The notes: generated from the sequence alone by a model not told the origin. DNA of 64,000 bases from Sphingopyxis lindanitolerans (GCF_002993885.1 NZ_CM009578.1:623251-687250), one strand, 5' to 3'; shown: positions 46,572 to 57,148, counted from the first letter of the stretch. Numbers and translations: made by a program.

Positions 46572-47258
46572 TCACCCTTCGCTTTCGCTGATATCCTCGA
46601 GCAGCGCGGTATCGAGCACCCTCACCCGCCCCTGTTCCAGCGAAATCACCCCCGATTCCTCCCAGCTGCGCAATTGCCGGTTGATATGTTCGCGGCTCAT
46701 CCCCGCGAAATTGCCGAGTTCGGTCTGGCTCAGCTCGACGCGGTGCGTCGTCTCGGTCGTGTCCTTGCGGATCAGTCGCTTGAGATAGCGTGCGAGCCGC
46801 GGACCGGAGGCATAGGCGCGGTCGCTCTCGATCGTCTGATCGGCGGTGCGCAGCCGCCGCGCCAGCTGCTGCATCAGCGACCAGGTGAATTCGGGATGGC
46901 TCGCCGCGAAATCCCGCAGCGCGTTGCGGCCAAGCTGAAGCGCGCTCCCCGCGCTGGTCGCCGTCACCGACGCGGTGCGCTCACCGCCATCGAGCAGCGC
47001 GATCTCGCCCAGCACCGCGCCGGGCTCGGCATAGGCAAGGACGATCTCGCGCCCGCCCGCGGTCAGCATCGACACCCGCGCCGTGCCTTCGGTCAGGATC
47101 AGCATCATGTCGCCGGGATCGCCCTGGACGAGCAATTCCTTGCCCTTGGCAAAGCTGACCTGCACCGACCGGCTGGCGATCTCGGCCCAATCCTCGACGG
47201 TCAGCCCGGAAAATATGCTGTCGGGGCCTTGCAATGCGGCGAGTTTCGCGTGGTCCAT
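46572..47258 (-). CDS. Crp/Fnr-family transcriptional regulator
   Basis: 228 residues. The cyclic-nucleotide-binding beta-roll covers about 20-125 (LVQGDPGDMMLILTEGTARV, GAVLGEIALLDGGERTASV). The long dimer helix is LMQQLARRLRTADQTIESD, and the winged helix-turn-helix is LSQTELGNFAGMSREHINRQLRSWEESG with the recognition helix SREHINRQL. No N-terminal cysteine cluster is present, so it is not an oxygen-sensing FNR; effector and targets are unknown. It lies 37 bases from the stop of pyrG on the same strand. Confidence 0.9.
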   Translation of the reverse strand: MDHAKLAALQGPDSIFSGLTVEDWAEIASRSVQVSFAKGKELLVQGDPGDMMLILTEGTARVSMLTAGGREIVLAYAEPGAVLGEIALLDGGERTASVTATSAGSALQLGRNALRDFAASHPEFTWSLMQQLARRLRTADQTIESDRAYASGPRLARYLKRLIRKDTTETTHRVELSQTELGNFAGMSREHINRQLRSWEESGVISLEQGRVRVLDTALLEDISESEG

Positions 47259-47295
47259 GCCCCTGTCATCCCTTTTTGCCCGGTCGCCCGCTTCG

Positions 47296-48924
47296 TCAGA
47301 CGAGCCGGCTCTGTTTCACCGCGGCTTCGATGAATCCCTTGAACAGCGGATGCGGATCAAAGGGTTTGGATTTGAGCTCGGGGTGAAACTGCACCCCGAT
47401 GAACCACGGATGGTCCGGCCGCTCGACGATTTCGGGCAGCATGCCATCGGGCGACAGGCCTGAAAAGACCAGACCGCCCTTTTCGAGCGTTTCGCGATAC
47501 GCTCCGTTAACCTCGTAACGATGCCGGTGACGCTCGCTGATGTCGGTCGCGCCATAGATGCTCGCGACATGGCTGTTCGGCGACAGCTTGGCGTCATAGG
47601 CGCCCAGCCGCATCGTGCCGCCCAGATCGGTATTCGCGCCGCGCTGTTGCAGGCCCTCGGCGCTCATCCATTCGGTGATCAGGCCGACGACCGGCTCGTC
47701 GGTCGCGCCGAATTCGGTGCTCGACGCATTCTCGATCCCGCTCGTGTTCCGCGCCCCCTCGATGCACGCCATCTGCATGCCGAGGCAGATGCCGAGGAAC
47801 GGCACCCCCTGCTCGCGGGCAAAGCGGACGCTGGCGATCTTGCCTTCGGACCCGCGTTCGCCGAAACCGCCGGGAACCAGGATGCCGTGCATCGGTTCCA
47901 GCTTGGCCGCCAGATCGCCTTCCTCGAACATTTCGGCGTCGAGCCAGCGGACATTGACCTTCACCCGGTTCGCCATGCCGCCATGCGCCAGCGCCTCGTT
48001 GAGCGATTTATAGGCGTCGGGCAGCGAGACATATTTGCCGACGACGCCGATCGTGACCTCACCCTCGGGGTGCTGCTTGCGGTCCATGATGTCGTACCAG
48101 GCGGTCAGGTCGGGATCGGGCGCGTCGTGGATGCCAAAGGCGCGCAACACCTCCGAATCGAGCCCCTCGCCATGATATTGGACCGGCACCGAATAGATCG
48201 AATCGGCGTCGAGCGCCGGGATCACCGCTTCCTTGCGGACGTTGCAGAATTGCGCGATCTTCGCGCGCTCGCCGTCGGGCAACGGCTTTTCGCAGCGGCA
48301 AAGCAGGACGTCGGGCTGGACACCCAATGAGGCCAGTTCGCGCACGCTATGCTGGGTCGGCTTGGTCTTCAACTCGCCCGCCGCGGCGATATAGGGCACC
48401 AAAGTGACATGCACCGAGAGCGTGTTCTCGCGCCCCTCTTCGTTGCGAAGCTGACGGATCGCCTCGATGAAGGGCAGCGATTCGATATCGCCGACGGTGC
48501 CGCCGATCTCGCACAGCACGAAATCAAGGTCATCGGTCTCGGCGCGCGCAAAGGCCTTGATCGCGTCGGTGACGTGCGGAACCACCTGCACCGTCGCACC
48601 CAGATAGTCGCCGCGGCGTTCCTTGGTGATGATCTGCTGATAGATACGGCCCGAGGTGACATTGTCGCTCTGCCGCGCCGCGACGCCGGTAAAGCGCTCG
48701 TAATGGCCAAGGTCGAGGTCGGTTTCGGCCCCGTCGTCGGTCACATAGACCTCGCCATGCTGATAGGGCGACATCGTGCCCGGATCGACATTCAGATAGG
48801 GATCGAACTTCCGGATGCGAACGCGGTAACCCCGCGCCTGCAACAGAGCCGCGAGGCTAGCCGCCATCAAACCTTTGCCAAGGGAGGAGACCACGCCGCC
48901 GGTGATAAAAATGAACCGCGCCAT
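47296..48924 (-). CDS. pyrG: CTP synthase
   Basis: 542 residues. It aminates UTP to CTP using glutamine. The synthetase domain opens with [26 protein letters not shown]; the glutamine amidotransferase domain has the nucleophile in [18 protein letters not shown], and the His/Glu pair in [19 protein letters not shown] near the end. The start is the ATG at 48924. secG lies upstream on the same strand with 123 bases between, the common secG-pyrG order of alphaproteobacteria. Confidence 0.97.
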   Translation of the reverse strand: MARFIFITGGVVSSLGKGLMAASLAALLQARGYRVRIRKFDPYLNVDPGTMSPYQHGEVYVTDDGAETDLDLGHYERFTGVAARQSDNVTSGRIYQQIITKERRGDYLGATVQVVPHVTDAIKAFARAETDDLDFVLCEIGGTVGDIESLPFIEAIRQLRNEEGRENTLSVHVTLVPYIAAAGELKTKPTQHSVRELASLGVQPDVLLCRCEKPLPDGERAKIAQFCNVRKEAVIPALDADSIYSVPVQYHGEGLDSEVLRAFGIHDAPDPDLTAWYDIMDRKQHPEGEVTIGVVGKYVSLPDAYKSLNEALAHGGMANRVKVNVRWLDAEMFEEGDLAAKLEPMHGILVPGGFGERGSEGKIASVRFAREQGVPFLGICLGMQMACIEGARNTSGIENASSTEFGATDEPVVGLITEWMSAEGLQQRGANTDLGGTMRLGAYDAKLSPNSHVASIYGATDISERHRHRYEVNGAYRETLEKGGLVFSGLSPDGMLPEIVERPDHPWFIGVQFHPELKSKPFDPHPLFKGFIEAAVKQSRLV

Positions 48925-48979
48925 GGGAGGAAAGACTTACCGGGCAGGAGGGGGACGGCGCAAGCCGTCGAATCGCAAA

Positions 48980-48999
48980 CGGCGGAAATAAATCCGCCG
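48980..48999 (-). terminator. Hairpin after secG
   Basis: CGGCGGA-AATAAA-TCCGCCG, a 7-bp perfect stem, lies between the secG stop and pyrG start. On the minus strand it is followed by TTTGCG, a weak terminator or attenuator at best. Confidence 0.4.
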
Positions 49000-49047
49000 C
49001 GCGGGTGCGAAACCGGAAAGCCAAGGCCCTCCGGATAGTCTGGAGTC

Positions 49048-49470
49048 TTATTTCTTGGCGAGTGCCGGGGCCGCGTTCTGGCTGGCCGCCGCCGCCGCCG
49101 CGGCCAGCGGATCGTCCGACGCGGGCGCGCTCTGGGCCGGGGCCTGCTGCGCCGCGCCGGTCAGCGCCGGGGTCGGCGCGCTGCCGCTCTGCTGCGCGGT
49201 CTTCGACAGCGAAGTATCGATCGTCGAGCCGCCGGCGCCACCCACAGAGGCGAGCGCCGCCAGGACGATCGACAGGCTGACGAACAACGTCGCCAGGACC
49301 GTCGTCGCGCGGGTCATGAAATCGGCCGCACCGCGCGCCGACAACAGGCCGCCGGGGCTGCCGCCCATGCCCAGGCCGCCGCCTTCCGACTTCTGCATCA
49401 GGATGACGCCGATCATCACCGCGGCGATCAGCGCCTGGACGACGAGCAGGAAGGTGAAGAGACTGGACAT
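49048..49470 (-). CDS. secG: Preprotein translocase subunit SecG
   Basis: 140 residues from the ATG at 49470 (MSSLFTFLLVVQALIAAVMIGVILMQKSEGGGLGMGG). Two membrane helices (about 3-22 and 58-78) surround the conserved ILMQKSEGGGLG loop. The Ala/Pro/Ser/Gln-rich C-terminal 60 residues are a low-complexity extension usual in sphingomonads. A frame extension to 49548 adds 26 residues without support. It lies between tpiA and pyrG on the same strand. Confidence 0.93.
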   Translation of the reverse strand: MSSLFTFLLVVQALIAAVMIGVILMQKSEGGGLGMGGSPGGLLSARGAADFMTRATTVLATLFVSLSIVLAALASVGGAGGSTIDTSLSKTAQQSGSAPTPALTGAAQQAPAQSAPASDDPLAAAAAAASQNAAPALAKK

Positions 49471-49585
49471 CGATATTTCCCGGACCTTGCGCGGCCCCAT
49501 GCGGACCACGCCCGCGGCGCACATAGAGACGAAGCGGCCGCGCTTCAAGCTATACCCGACACGTCGCCCGCGCGCAGGCGACGGA

Positions 49586-50335
49586 TTACAAAGCCCCCGC
49601 CGCCGCGACGATCGGCCCGAATTTGCCTGCGGTCAGGCTCGCGCCGCCGACGAGCGCGCCGTCGACATCGCCCGTGCCCAGCAACTCGGCCGCATTGTCG
49701 CCATTGACCGACCCGCCGTAAAGGATGCGCATCGCCTGCGCCGCTGCCGCGCCCGCCTGTTCGGCCAGCTTGGCGCGGATCGCGCCGTGCATGTCGGCGA
49801 CGTCGGCGACCGTCGGCACCAGCCCGGTCCCGATCGCCCAGATCGGTTCATAGGCGATCGCAAGCCGCGCCGGATCGGCATCATCGGGCAGCGATCCCGC
49901 AATCTGCGCCAACACATAAGCGATCGCCTCGCCCGATTCGCGCACCGCGCGCGGTTCGCCGACACACAGGATCACCGACAATCCCGCCGCCAGCGCCGCC
50001 GCGGCCTTGGCGCGGACGTCGGCATCGCTTTCGCCGAAACCCTCGCGCCGCTCGCTATGCCCGACGATGACAAGGGTCGCGCCCGCGTCGGCGAGCATCG
50101 GCGCCGCGACCGATCCGGTAAAGGCGCCTGAGTCTGCGGCATGGCAATCCTGCCCGCCGACCGCCGCGCCGGGCACGGCGGCGGCCATCGCCCCCACCAG
50201 CGTGAAAGGCGGACAGAGCGCGACATCGACCGAAGGATACGCTTCGGCGGCGGCAAAGATCGCGCCCGCCTCATCCAGCGCGGCCGTCAGCCCGTTCATC
50301 TTCCAGTTGCCGACCACATATTTGCGCCGCGTCAT
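49586..50335 (-). CDS. tpiA: Triosephosphate isomerase
   Basis: 249 residues from the ATG at 50335 (MTRRKYVVGNWKMNG). It interconverts dihydroxyacetone phosphate and glyceraldehyde 3-phosphate. The catalytic Lys is in GNWKMNG, His in IVGHSERREGFGE and Glu in AIAYEPIWAIGTG; the phosphate loop is LYGGSVNGDNAAELL. A longer frame up to 50410 is unsupported. It is divergent from ppiD, with 170 bases between the starts in which no specific signal was recognised. Confidence 0.97.
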   Translation of the reverse strand: MTRRKYVVGNWKMNGLTAALDEAGAIFAAAEAYPSVDVALCPPFTLVGAMAAAVPGAAVGGQDCHAADSGAFTGSVAAPMLADAGATLVIVGHSERREGFGESDADVRAKAAAALAAGLSVILCVGEPRAVRESGEAIAYVLAQIAGSLPDDADPARLAIAYEPIWAIGTGLVPTVADVADMHGAIRAKLAEQAGAAAAQAMRILYGGSVNGDNAAELLGTGDVDGALVGGASLTAGKFGPIVAAAGAL

Positions 50336-50505
50336 TGTCCATTTCCTCGTTCGCCGATCCGATCCGCTTCCCCTAGCGGCGCGAGCGCCGTGAAGGCAAG
50401 CCGGTGACACACGCTCGCATTTTCCCGCCTTGATGCGCTCTCCCGTCCCGCCTAAAGCAGCGCGCGACCGCGCACGTCCGCGCCTGCCGAAAGACTGACT
50501 GCTTC

Positions 50506-52449
50506 ATGATCACGAACCTTCGCAACCTCTTCAGTTCGACGATCGGCAAATTCACTGCGCTCGCCTTCATCGTCCTCATCGGCATCCTGTTCGCGCTCGG
50601 CGACGTGACCGGCAACGCTTCGTTCGGCGGGCTCGGCGGCGCCAATGTCGCGAAGGTCGGGAGCGAAGAAATCGGCCTCGGCGAGCTGCGCGACCGGGTG
50701 CGCCAGTCATATAATCAGGCGCGCCAGCAGCAGCCGGGCCTGACCATGGCGGGCTTTGTCGAAGGCGGCGGGCTCGATCAGGTGCTCGGCCAGCTTGTCG
50801 ATGGCCTGGCGTTCGACCAGTTCGCGACCAAGATCGGTTTCAGCGTCAGCAAGCGCCAGATCGATGGCCGCATCGCCGACATCCCGGCCTTTTCGGGCGT
50901 ATCGGGCAAGTTCGACCAAAAGACGTTCGAGAATTTCCTGCGCCAGAACGGCATGACCGAGGCGCAGCTTCGCCAGGAACTCAAGCAGCAGTTGCTGCTC
51001 GAACAGATCGGCCTGCCGATCGGCACGATCCCGCGCCTGTCGCCCGGCATCGCGCGCCCCTATGCGGCGCTGCTGCTCGAACAAAGGCAGGGCCAGGCGA
51101 CCTTCATTCCGGCCAGCGCCTTTGCCCCGGCGGGCGATCCCGGCGACGCCGCGCTCAAGACCTTCCTCAAGCAGAACGCCTCGAAATTTACGGTGCCCGA
51201 GCGTCGTGTGCTGCAATATGCGCTGTTCGACCGCGGCGCGGTGCCGGTTCCGGCGGTCAGCGATGCCGAAATCGCCAAGGCCTATAAGGACAATGCCGCG
51301 CAATATGCGGCGAGCGAGACGCGCCGCTTCGCACAGGTGATCGCCCCCGATCAGGCGACCGCGAACGGCATCGCGGCCAAGGTTCGCGGTGGCACCTCGA
51401 TCGCTGCCGCCGCGCAGGCGGCGGGCCTTTCGGCCTCGACCACCGGCGATCTGACGCTGTCGGCCTATACCGCGACGACCAGCGACGCGATCGCCAAGAC
51501 CGCGTTCGCGGCCAAGCGCGGCGACCTCCTCGGCCCGGTGCAGTCCGGCCTCGGCTGGGTGGTCGCGCGGGTCGAGACGATCACGCTCAAGCCCGCCCGC
51601 GACCTGGCCGCCGCGACGCCGGAGATTCGCGCCGAACTCGGCAAGAACAAGGCGAACGAAGCGATCGTCGATTATTACAACGCGATCCAGGATGCCGTGA
51701 ACGGCGGCGCCTCGGTCGAAGAAATCGCCGCCGACCGCAAGCTCAAGGTCGAGGAAACCCCCGCCCTTCTGCCCAACGGCAGCGCGCCGGGTACGCCGGG
51801 CTTCGCGCTCGCGCCCGAATTCGCGCCGATGGTCAGCGGCGCGTTCCAAAACAGCAGCGAAGGCGAGGCCGAACTTGCGACGCTGGTCGAGAATGAAAAA
51901 TTCGCCATCTATTCGGTGAAGTCGATCGTCGCCGCGGCGCCGCCGCCCTTCGCGCAGATTCGCGGCAACCTGCTCAGCGAATGGCGCTTTGCCGAGGGGC
52001 AGAAGATCGCCCGCGACAAGGCGCGCGCGATCGTCAAGGCGGTCGAGGGCGGCAAGAGTCTCGCCGAGGCGGCAAAGGCCGCCGGACCCAACGCCGGGGT
52101 CCAGGCGATCGGCGGTCGCCGTGCCGAACTCGGCCAGGACGGCAAGCCGGTGCCGCCCGAACTCGCCCTGCTCTTCTCGATGGCGAAGGGCAGCGTCAAG
52201 ACGCTCGAAATCCCCGGCAATCGCGGCTGGATGGTGATCGCGCTGACCCAGGTCGACCGCCCCGATCCCAAGGCGATCGACCCCGCGCGCGTCGATGCGA
52301 TCGCCCAGCCGCTCGCCCCCGCTTTCGGCAACGAACTGGTCGAACAATTCGCCGCCGAGGCAAAGCGCCGCGTCGGGGTCAAGATCAACAAGGATCTGCT
52401 CGAAAAGCTGCGCAAGGAACTGACCGGCACCGCGCCGGTCGGCGAATAA
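50506..52449 (+). CDS. ppiD: Periplasmic folding chaperone / peptidyl-prolyl isomerase PpiD (SurA_N plus parvulin)
   Basis: 647 residues. A short cytoplasmic N-terminus, a membrane anchor at about 14-33 (FTALAFIVLIGILFALGDVTG), a SurA_N-like domain (VGSEEIGLGELRDRVRQSY) and a parvulin-type region (RRFAQVIAPDQATANGIAAKV, GDLLGPVQSGLGWVVARVETI) follow the PpiD plan. It helps folding of exported proteins. The parvulin domain is divergent and may lack activity, as in other PpiD proteins. The stop codon TAA is directly followed by the GTG of trpE, so the trp genes are probably co-transcribed with it. Confidence 0.9.
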   Translation: MITNLRNLFSSTIGKFTALAFIVLIGILFALGDVTGNASFGGLGGANVAKVGSEEIGLGELRDRVRQSYNQARQQQPGLTMAGFVEGGGLDQVLGQLVDGLAFDQFATKIGFSVSKRQIDGRIADIPAFSGVSGKFDQKTFENFLRQNGMTEAQLRQELKQQLLLEQIGLPIGTIPRLSPGIARPYAALLLEQRQGQATFIPASAFAPAGDPGDAALKTFLKQNASKFTVPERRVLQYALFDRGAVPVPAVSDAEIAKAYKDNAAQYAASETRRFAQVIAPDQATANGIAAKVRGGTSIAAAAQAAGLSASTTGDLTLSAYTATTSDAIAKTAFAAKRGDLLGPVQSGLGWVVARVETITLKPARDLAAATPEIRAELGKNKANEAIVDYYNAIQDAVNGGASVEEIAADRKLKVEETPALLPNGSAPGTPGFALAPEFAPMVSGAFQNSSEGEAELATLVENEKFAIYSVKSIVAAAPPPFAQIRGNLLSEWRFAEGQKIARDKARAIVKAVEGGKSLAEAAKAAGPNAGVQAIGGRRAELGQDGKPVPPELALLFSMAKGSVKTLEIPGNRGWMVIALTQVDRPDPKAIDPARVDAIAQPLAPAFGNELVEQFAAEAKRRVGVKINKDLLEKLRKELTGTAPVGE

Positions 52450-53967
52450 GTGACGCTAGAAGGCAGGGCGGCGGCGCTCGAGGCGCTGGCCGGCGGCCGC
52501 GGCGCGGTCGTCTGGCAGCGGCTGATCGCCGATATCGAGACGCCGGTCTCGGCCGCGCTCAAGCTGATCGAGCCGGGGCGCGGCGACTGGGTGCTCGAAT
52601 CGGTCGAAAGCGGCGAGACGCGCGGGCGCTACAGCCTGATCGGGCTCGATCCCGACCTCCTATTCGAAGTGACCGGCAACGCCGCGCGGATCAACCGCGA
52701 CTGGCGCCGCGACCGCGAAGCGTTCGCGCCGCTCGCCACCGGCGCGCTGCAGGCGCTGCGCGACCTTGTCGCCGAATGCCGCTTCGACGTGCCCGACGGC
52801 CTGCCCAAGGCGCTGGCAACGCTCGTCGGCTTCTTCGCCTATGAAACGATCGGCCTCGTCGAACGCATCGCGCGCGCGCCGGGCGCCGGGCTCGGCCTCC
52901 CCGACATGGTGTTCGTGCGCCCGACGACGATCCTCGTCTTCGACCGGCTCGCCGACGAACTCTTCCTGATCGCGCCGATCTGGCCCGATGCGGACGCGCC
53001 GATCGATCGGATGATCGACGCCGCGCACGACCGGCTCGACGCCATCGCGGCGCGGCTGTCGACCGCCAGCGCGCACGGCGAACGCGCGGCCACCGAAGCC
53101 CTCCCCGCCGATATCGCGGCGAACGCGGCGACGACGCCCGAACGCTTCGCCGAAATGGTCGCGGCGGCGAAGGACTATATCGCCGCGGGCGACATCTTCC
53201 AGGTCGTGCTGTCGCAGCGCTTTTCGACCCCGTTCGACCTGCCGCCTTTCGATCTCTATCGCGCACTGCGGCGGATCAACCCCTCGCCCTTCCTCTATTT
53301 CCTCGACCTGCCGGGCTTCGCGATCATCGGCTCGTCGCCCGAAATCCTCGTGCGCGTGCGCGATGGCGAAATCACGATCAGGCCCATCGCCGGCACCCGC
53401 CCGCGCGGCCGCACCGGCGCCGAGGACGCCGAAAATCGCGAATCTTTACTCGCCGATCCCAAGGAACGCGCCGAACATCTGATGCTGCTCGACCTCGGTC
53501 GCAACGACGTCGGCCGCGCCGCGGTCGGCGGCACCGTCGCCGTCACCGACAGCTACACCGTCGAATTCTACAGCCATGTCATGCACATCGTGTCGAACGT
53601 CATCGGCCGCATCGCGCCCGGCAAGGACGCGATCGATGCGCTGTTCGCGGGCTTCCCGGCCGGCACGGTCAGCGGCGCGCCCAAGGTTCGCGCCTGCCAG
53701 ATCATCGCCGAACTCGAAACCGACGCGCGCGGGCCCTACGCGGGCGGCGTCGGCTATTTCGCGCCCGACGGCAATATGGACAGTTGCATCGTGCTGCGCA
53801 CCGCGATCGTCAAAGACGGCGAAATGCACGTCCAGGCCGGCGCCGGCATCGTCGCCGACAGCCAGGTCGCCTATGAACAGCGCGAATGCGAAGCCAAGGC
53901 CGGCGCGCTGTTCGCCGCGGCGCGCGAAGCGGTGCGGCTCGCGGGAACGCCGGGTTACGGGCAATAG
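52450..53967 (+). CDS. trpE: Anthranilate synthase component I
   Basis: 505 residues, GTG start with no spacer after ppiD. It makes anthranilate from chorismate using ammonia from TrpG. The N-terminal part bears the tryptophan-site motif in LESVESGETRGRYSLIG (LES). The catalytic chorismate-binding domain shows FQVVLSQRFSTPFDLPPF, RPIAGTRPRGRTGAEDAENR, LLDLGRNDVGR, FPAGTVSGAPKVRACQII and QAGAGIVADS. Tryptophan feedback inhibition is expected from the LES motif. Alternative starts are not evident. Confidence 0.96.
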   Translation: MTLEGRAAALEALAGGRGAVVWQRLIADIETPVSAALKLIEPGRGDWVLESVESGETRGRYSLIGLDPDLLFEVTGNAARINRDWRRDREAFAPLATGALQALRDLVAECRFDVPDGLPKALATLVGFFAYETIGLVERIARAPGAGLGLPDMVFVRPTTILVFDRLADELFLIAPIWPDADAPIDRMIDAAHDRLDAIAARLSTASAHGERAATEALPADIAANAATTPERFAEMVAAAKDYIAAGDIFQVVLSQRFSTPFDLPPFDLYRALRRINPSPFLYFLDLPGFAIIGSSPEILVRVRDGEITIRPIAGTRPRGRTGAEDAENRESLLADPKERAEHLMLLDLGRNDVGRAAVGGTVAVTDSYTVEFYSHVMHIVSNVIGRIAPGKDAIDALFAGFPAGTVSGAPKVRACQIIAELETDARGPYAGGVGYFAPDGNMDSCIVLRTAIVKDGEMHVQAGAGIVADSQVAYEQRECEAKAGALFAAAREAVRLAGTPGYGQ

Positions 53968-54062
53968 AGCCAGGCCGTTTGCGCCCCTTCCCTTCGTTGG
54001 GTTTGCCAGCCCTATCGCTTCTATCCCTTCCATGCCGGTCGCAAAACCGTTAGGGCGCCGCC

Positions 54063-54653
54063 ATGATCCTCGTCATCGACAATTACGACAGCTTCACCTT
54101 CAACCTCGTTCATTATCTGATCGAGCTCGGGGCCGAAGTGCGCGTCGAACGCAACGACGCGCTGTCCGCATCGCAAGCGCTCGCGAGCGGCGCCGATGCG
54201 ATCCTCATTTCACCCGGACCCTGCACCCCGAACGAGGCGGGAATCAGCCTCGACCTCGTCGCTGCCTGCGCCGACGCGAAACGGCCGCTGCTCGGCGTCT
54301 GCCTCGGCCACCAGGCGATCGGCCAGCATTTCGGCGGCATCGTGCAGCGGGGCCACCTGATGCACGGCAAGACGTCGCCCGTCTGCCATGACGGCACCGG
54401 CCTGTTCGCGGACCTGCCCTCGCCCCTCACCGCGACGCGCTATCACAGCCTCGAGGTCGTCGATATTCCGCCGACCCTCGCGATCAACGCCACCAGCGAC
54501 GACGGCGCGGTGATGGGGTTCCGCCATGTCGAGTTGCCGATCCACGGCGTCCAGTTCCACCCCGAAAGCATCGCGACCGAACACGGCCACGCGATGCTCG
54601 CCAATTTCCTGCGTCTGGCCGGGCTGCCGGTCGCGGCGCGGCGCGCGGCATGA
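54063..54653 (+). CDS. trpG: Anthranilate synthase component II (glutamine amidotransferase)
   Basis: 196 residues, class I glutamine amidotransferase. The nucleophile is Cys80 in [13 protein letters not shown], and the His/Glu pair is in [15 protein letters not shown]-terminal [18 protein letters not shown] is characteristic. It may also serve aminodeoxychorismate synthase (pabA role). It is 95 bases downstream of trpE and its stop overlaps the trpD ATG. Confidence 0.96.
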   Translation: MILVIDNYDSFTFNLVHYLIELGAEVRVERNDALSASQALASGADAILISPGPCTPNEAGISLDLVAACADAKRPLLGVCLGHQAIGQHFGGIVQRGHLMHGKTSPVCHDGTGLFADLPSPLTATRYHSLEVVDIPPTLAINATSDDGAVMGFRHVELPIHGVQFHPESIATEHGHAMLANFLRLAGLPVAARRAA

Positions 54654-55648
54654 GCGGCTTCGGCGCGCTTCCCGACCCCGCCACGCTGCTGGGGCATGAC
54701 GAGGCGGTCGCCGCGTTCGAGGCGATCCTCGACGGCGGCGCCAGCGACGACCATATCGCCGCCTTCCTGATCGCGCTGTCGGATCGCGGCGAGACGATGG
54801 TCGAGATCGCCGCCGCGGCGCAGGCCATGCGCGACCGGATGATCCCGATCAACGCCCCCGCGAACGCGATCGACGTCTGCGGCACCGGCGGCGACGGCCA
54901 TCATACGCTCAACGTCTCGACCGCGGTCGCCATCGTTGTCGCAGCGTGCGAGGTTCCAGTCGCAAAGCACGGAAATCGCGCGGCTTCGTCGAAGTCGGGC
55001 GCCGCCGACACGCTCGAAGCGCTCGGCCTCGACATGGAGCGTGCCGGGGCGATGGCCGAGGCGCAGCTCGCCGACCTCGGCATCTGCTTTCTCTTTGCCG
55101 CCAATCACCATCCCGCGATGAAGCGTATCCAGCCGATCCGCAAGCAGATCGGCCAGCGCACGATCTTCAACCTGATGGGACCGCTTGCCAATCCCGCGCG
55201 CGTTTCGCGCCAGTTGATCGGAATCGCGCGCCCCGCTTATGTCGCCGTCTATGCCGAAGCGCTGCACCAGCTCGGCACCGATCATTCGCGGGTGATTTCG
55301 GGCGACGAGGGGCTCGACGAACTGTCGCTCGCGGGCGGCAACGAGGTCGCGGTCATCACCCGCGAGGGCGTGCGGATGCAGCGCAGCACCGCCGCCGACG
55401 CCGGGCTCCCCAGCCACCCGATCACCGCCATCCGCGGCGGCGACGCCCACGCGAACGCGGCGGCGCTCCGTGCGCTGCTGCAGGGCGACCATGGCGCCTA
55501 TCGCGACGCGGTTCTCTATAATGCCGCCGAAGCGCTGGTCGTCGCAGGCGCCGCCGAAACCCTGATCGACGGCGTCGAGAACGCCGCCGAGGCGATCGAC
55601 AAGGGGCTCGCCAACGCCCTGCTCAACTGCTGGATCGCGTATAAATGA
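54650..55648 (+). CDS. trpD: Anthranilate phosphoribosyltransferase
   Basis: 332 residues. It attaches phosphoribose to anthranilate. The PRPP loop is [41 protein letters not shown] and [19 protein letters not shown] are standard. ATGA overlaps exist at both ends (with trpG and trpC), so the three are translationally coupled. Confidence 0.97.
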   Translation: MSGFGALPDPATLLGHDEAVAAFEAILDGGASDDHIAAFLIALSDRGETMVEIAAAAQAMRDRMIPINAPANAIDVCGTGGDGHHTLNVSTAVAIVVAACEVPVAKHGNRAASSKSGAADTLEALGLDMERAGAMAEAQLADLGICFLFAANHHPAMKRIQPIRKQIGQRTIFNLMGPLANPARVSRQLIGIARPAYVAVYAEALHQLGTDHSRVISGDEGLDELSLAGGNEVAVITREGVRMQRSTAADAGLPSHPITAIRGGDAHANAAALRALLQGDHGAYRDAVLYNAAEALVVAGAAETLIDGVENAAEAIDKGLANALLNCWIAYK

Positions 55649-56430
55649 ACAGGCTCACCGAAATCCTCGCCACCAAGGCGACCGAAGTCGCGGCGCGGCG
55701 CCAGGCCTATTCGATCGCCGACCTCGACCGCATCGACGCCGGCGCGCCGCGCGGCTTTCAGGCGGCGCTCCAAACAAAGATCGATGCGGGCGGCTTTGGC
55801 CTGATCGCAGAAATCAAGAAAGCATCGCCATCCAAAGGATTGATAAGAGAAGATTTTAATCCTGCCGAACACGCCCGTGCCTATGCGGCGGGCGGCGCGG
55901 CGTGCCTTTCGGTGCTCACCGACGCGCCCTATTTTCAGGGGCATGAGGAATTTCTGATCGCGGCGCGCACCGCGTGCGACCTTCCCGTCCTCCGCAAGGA
56001 TTTCATGATCGACCCGTGGCAGGTCGCCGAGGCGCGCTCGATCGGCGCCGACGCGATCCTGATCATCGTCGCCGCGCTCGACGACGGCGCGATGCGCGAG
56101 ATCGAGGATGCGGCGATCGAACGCGGCATGGATGTCCTCGTCGAAGTGCATGACGAGCCCGAACTCGACCGCGCGCTGACGCGGCTCCGCTCGCACCTGA
56201 TCGGGGTCAACAACCGCGATCTCAAGACCTTCGAGACCGACCTTGCCGTCACCGAGCGGCTGGCAAGGCTGGTGCCGCCCGGCACGCTCCTCGTCGGCGA
56301 AAGCGGCATCGCCGCCCACGGCGACTGCCAACGCCTGGCGCAGAGCGGCGTCCAGGCCTTCCTCGTCGGCGAAAGCCTGATGCGCCAGCCCGATGTCGAG
56401 GCGGCGACGCGAGCGTTGCTGCTAGGGTAA
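55645..56430 (+). CDS. trpC: Indole-3-glycerol phosphate synthase
   Basis: 261 residues of a TIM barrel, single-function (no fused trpF). Motifs are [60 protein letters not shown] and [13 protein letters not shown]. It overlaps trpD by four bases. trpF, trpB and trpA must be elsewhere. A repeat module separates it from moaC. Confidence 0.97.
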   Translation: MNRLTEILATKATEVAARRQAYSIADLDRIDAGAPRGFQAALQTKIDAGGFGLIAEIKKASPSKGLIREDFNPAEHARAYAAGGAACLSVLTDAPYFQGHEEFLIAARTACDLPVLRKDFMIDPWQVAEARSIGADAILIIVAALDDGAMREIEDAAIERGMDVLVEVHDEPELDRALTRLRSHLIGVNNRDLKTFETDLAVTERLARLVPPGTLLVGESGIAAHGDCQRLAQSGVQAFLVGESLMRQPDVEAATRALLLG

Positions 56431-56484
56431 AGCGACATTTCCGCTTTGGGGCGGGAAGCGGATATTGAAGGATGGCGCAGATTT

Positions 56485-56606
56485 CCCCTCCCGCGTGCGG
56501 GAGGGGCAGCGAGACTTACGAACTTTGTTCGTTAGTCGCAGCGGGGTGGGGCATTGCGACGTTGCTGCCCACCCCCAACCCCTCCCGCAAGCGGGAGGGG
56601 AGAAGA
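56485..56606. repeat. Hairpin module (third copy) plus inverted palindrome
   Basis: The module at 56485-56551 has the palindrome CCCCTCCCGC-GT-GCGGGAGGGG, CAGCGAGACTT, the central hairpin ACGAAC-TTT-GTTCGT, then TAGTCGCAGCGGGGTGGG. A lone inverted palindrome follows at about 56580-56601. It lies in the 244-base gap between trpC and moaC, where no gene or promoter was recognised. Confidence 0.8.
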
Positions 56607-56674
56607 GCGGCCGCTCCCCGTCATTCGCCATCATCCCCCTTGCCTTCGCCGCCCCGCCTTGCTTGGCTCGCCCG

Positions 56675-57148
56675 ATGATCAGCAAACCGACTCACCTCGA
56701 CGACAGCGGCGCCGCCCATATGGTCGATGTCGGCGCCAAGCCCGCCACCCGGCGCCGCGCCGTCGCGGGTGGACGGATCGCCATGTCGGCCGCGGCGCTC
56801 GATGCGATCCGCACCGGCAACGCCCCCAAGGGCGACATATTGTCGACCGCGCGCATCGCTGGCATCATGGCCGCAAAGCGCACCGCCGATCTGATCCCGC
56901 TCTGCCACCCGCTCGCGCTCACCAGCGTCACGGTCGAGTTCGCGTGGGAAACCGGCGGCCTTTCGGTCCGCGCGGCGGCGGAAACGACCGGCCCGACCGG
57001 AGTCGAGATGGAGGCGCTGACCGCCGCCTCGGTCGCGCTGCTCACCCTCTACGACATGGCAAAGGCGCTCGACCGCGCGATGGTCCTCGGCGACATCCGC
57101 CTGCTCGAAAAAAGCGGCGGCCGCTCGGGCGACTGGCGCGCGGCATGA
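56675..57148 (+). CDS. moaC: Cyclic pyranopterin monophosphate synthase MoaC
   Basis: 157 residues from the ATG at 56675. It completes cyclic pyranopterin formation in molybdenum cofactor synthesis. Signatures are [36 protein letters not shown] and [22 protein letters not shown]. The frame is open far upstream through the repeat but without coding character. It overlaps moeA as ATGA. Confidence 0.95.
   Translation: MISKPTHLDDSGAAHMVDVGAKPATRRRAVAGGRIAMSAAALDAIRTGNAPKGDILSTARIAGIMAAKRTADLIPLCHPLALTSVTVEFAWETGGLSVRAAAETTGPTGVEMEALTAASVALLTLYDMAKALDRAMVLGDIRLLEKSGGRSGDWRAA

Noticed and set aside
46168..46575. A 135-codon minus-strand frame in the gap upstream of lolC/E
   Set aside because: It begins inside a palindrome and has a Pro/Arg/Ala composition; the region looks structured rather than coding.
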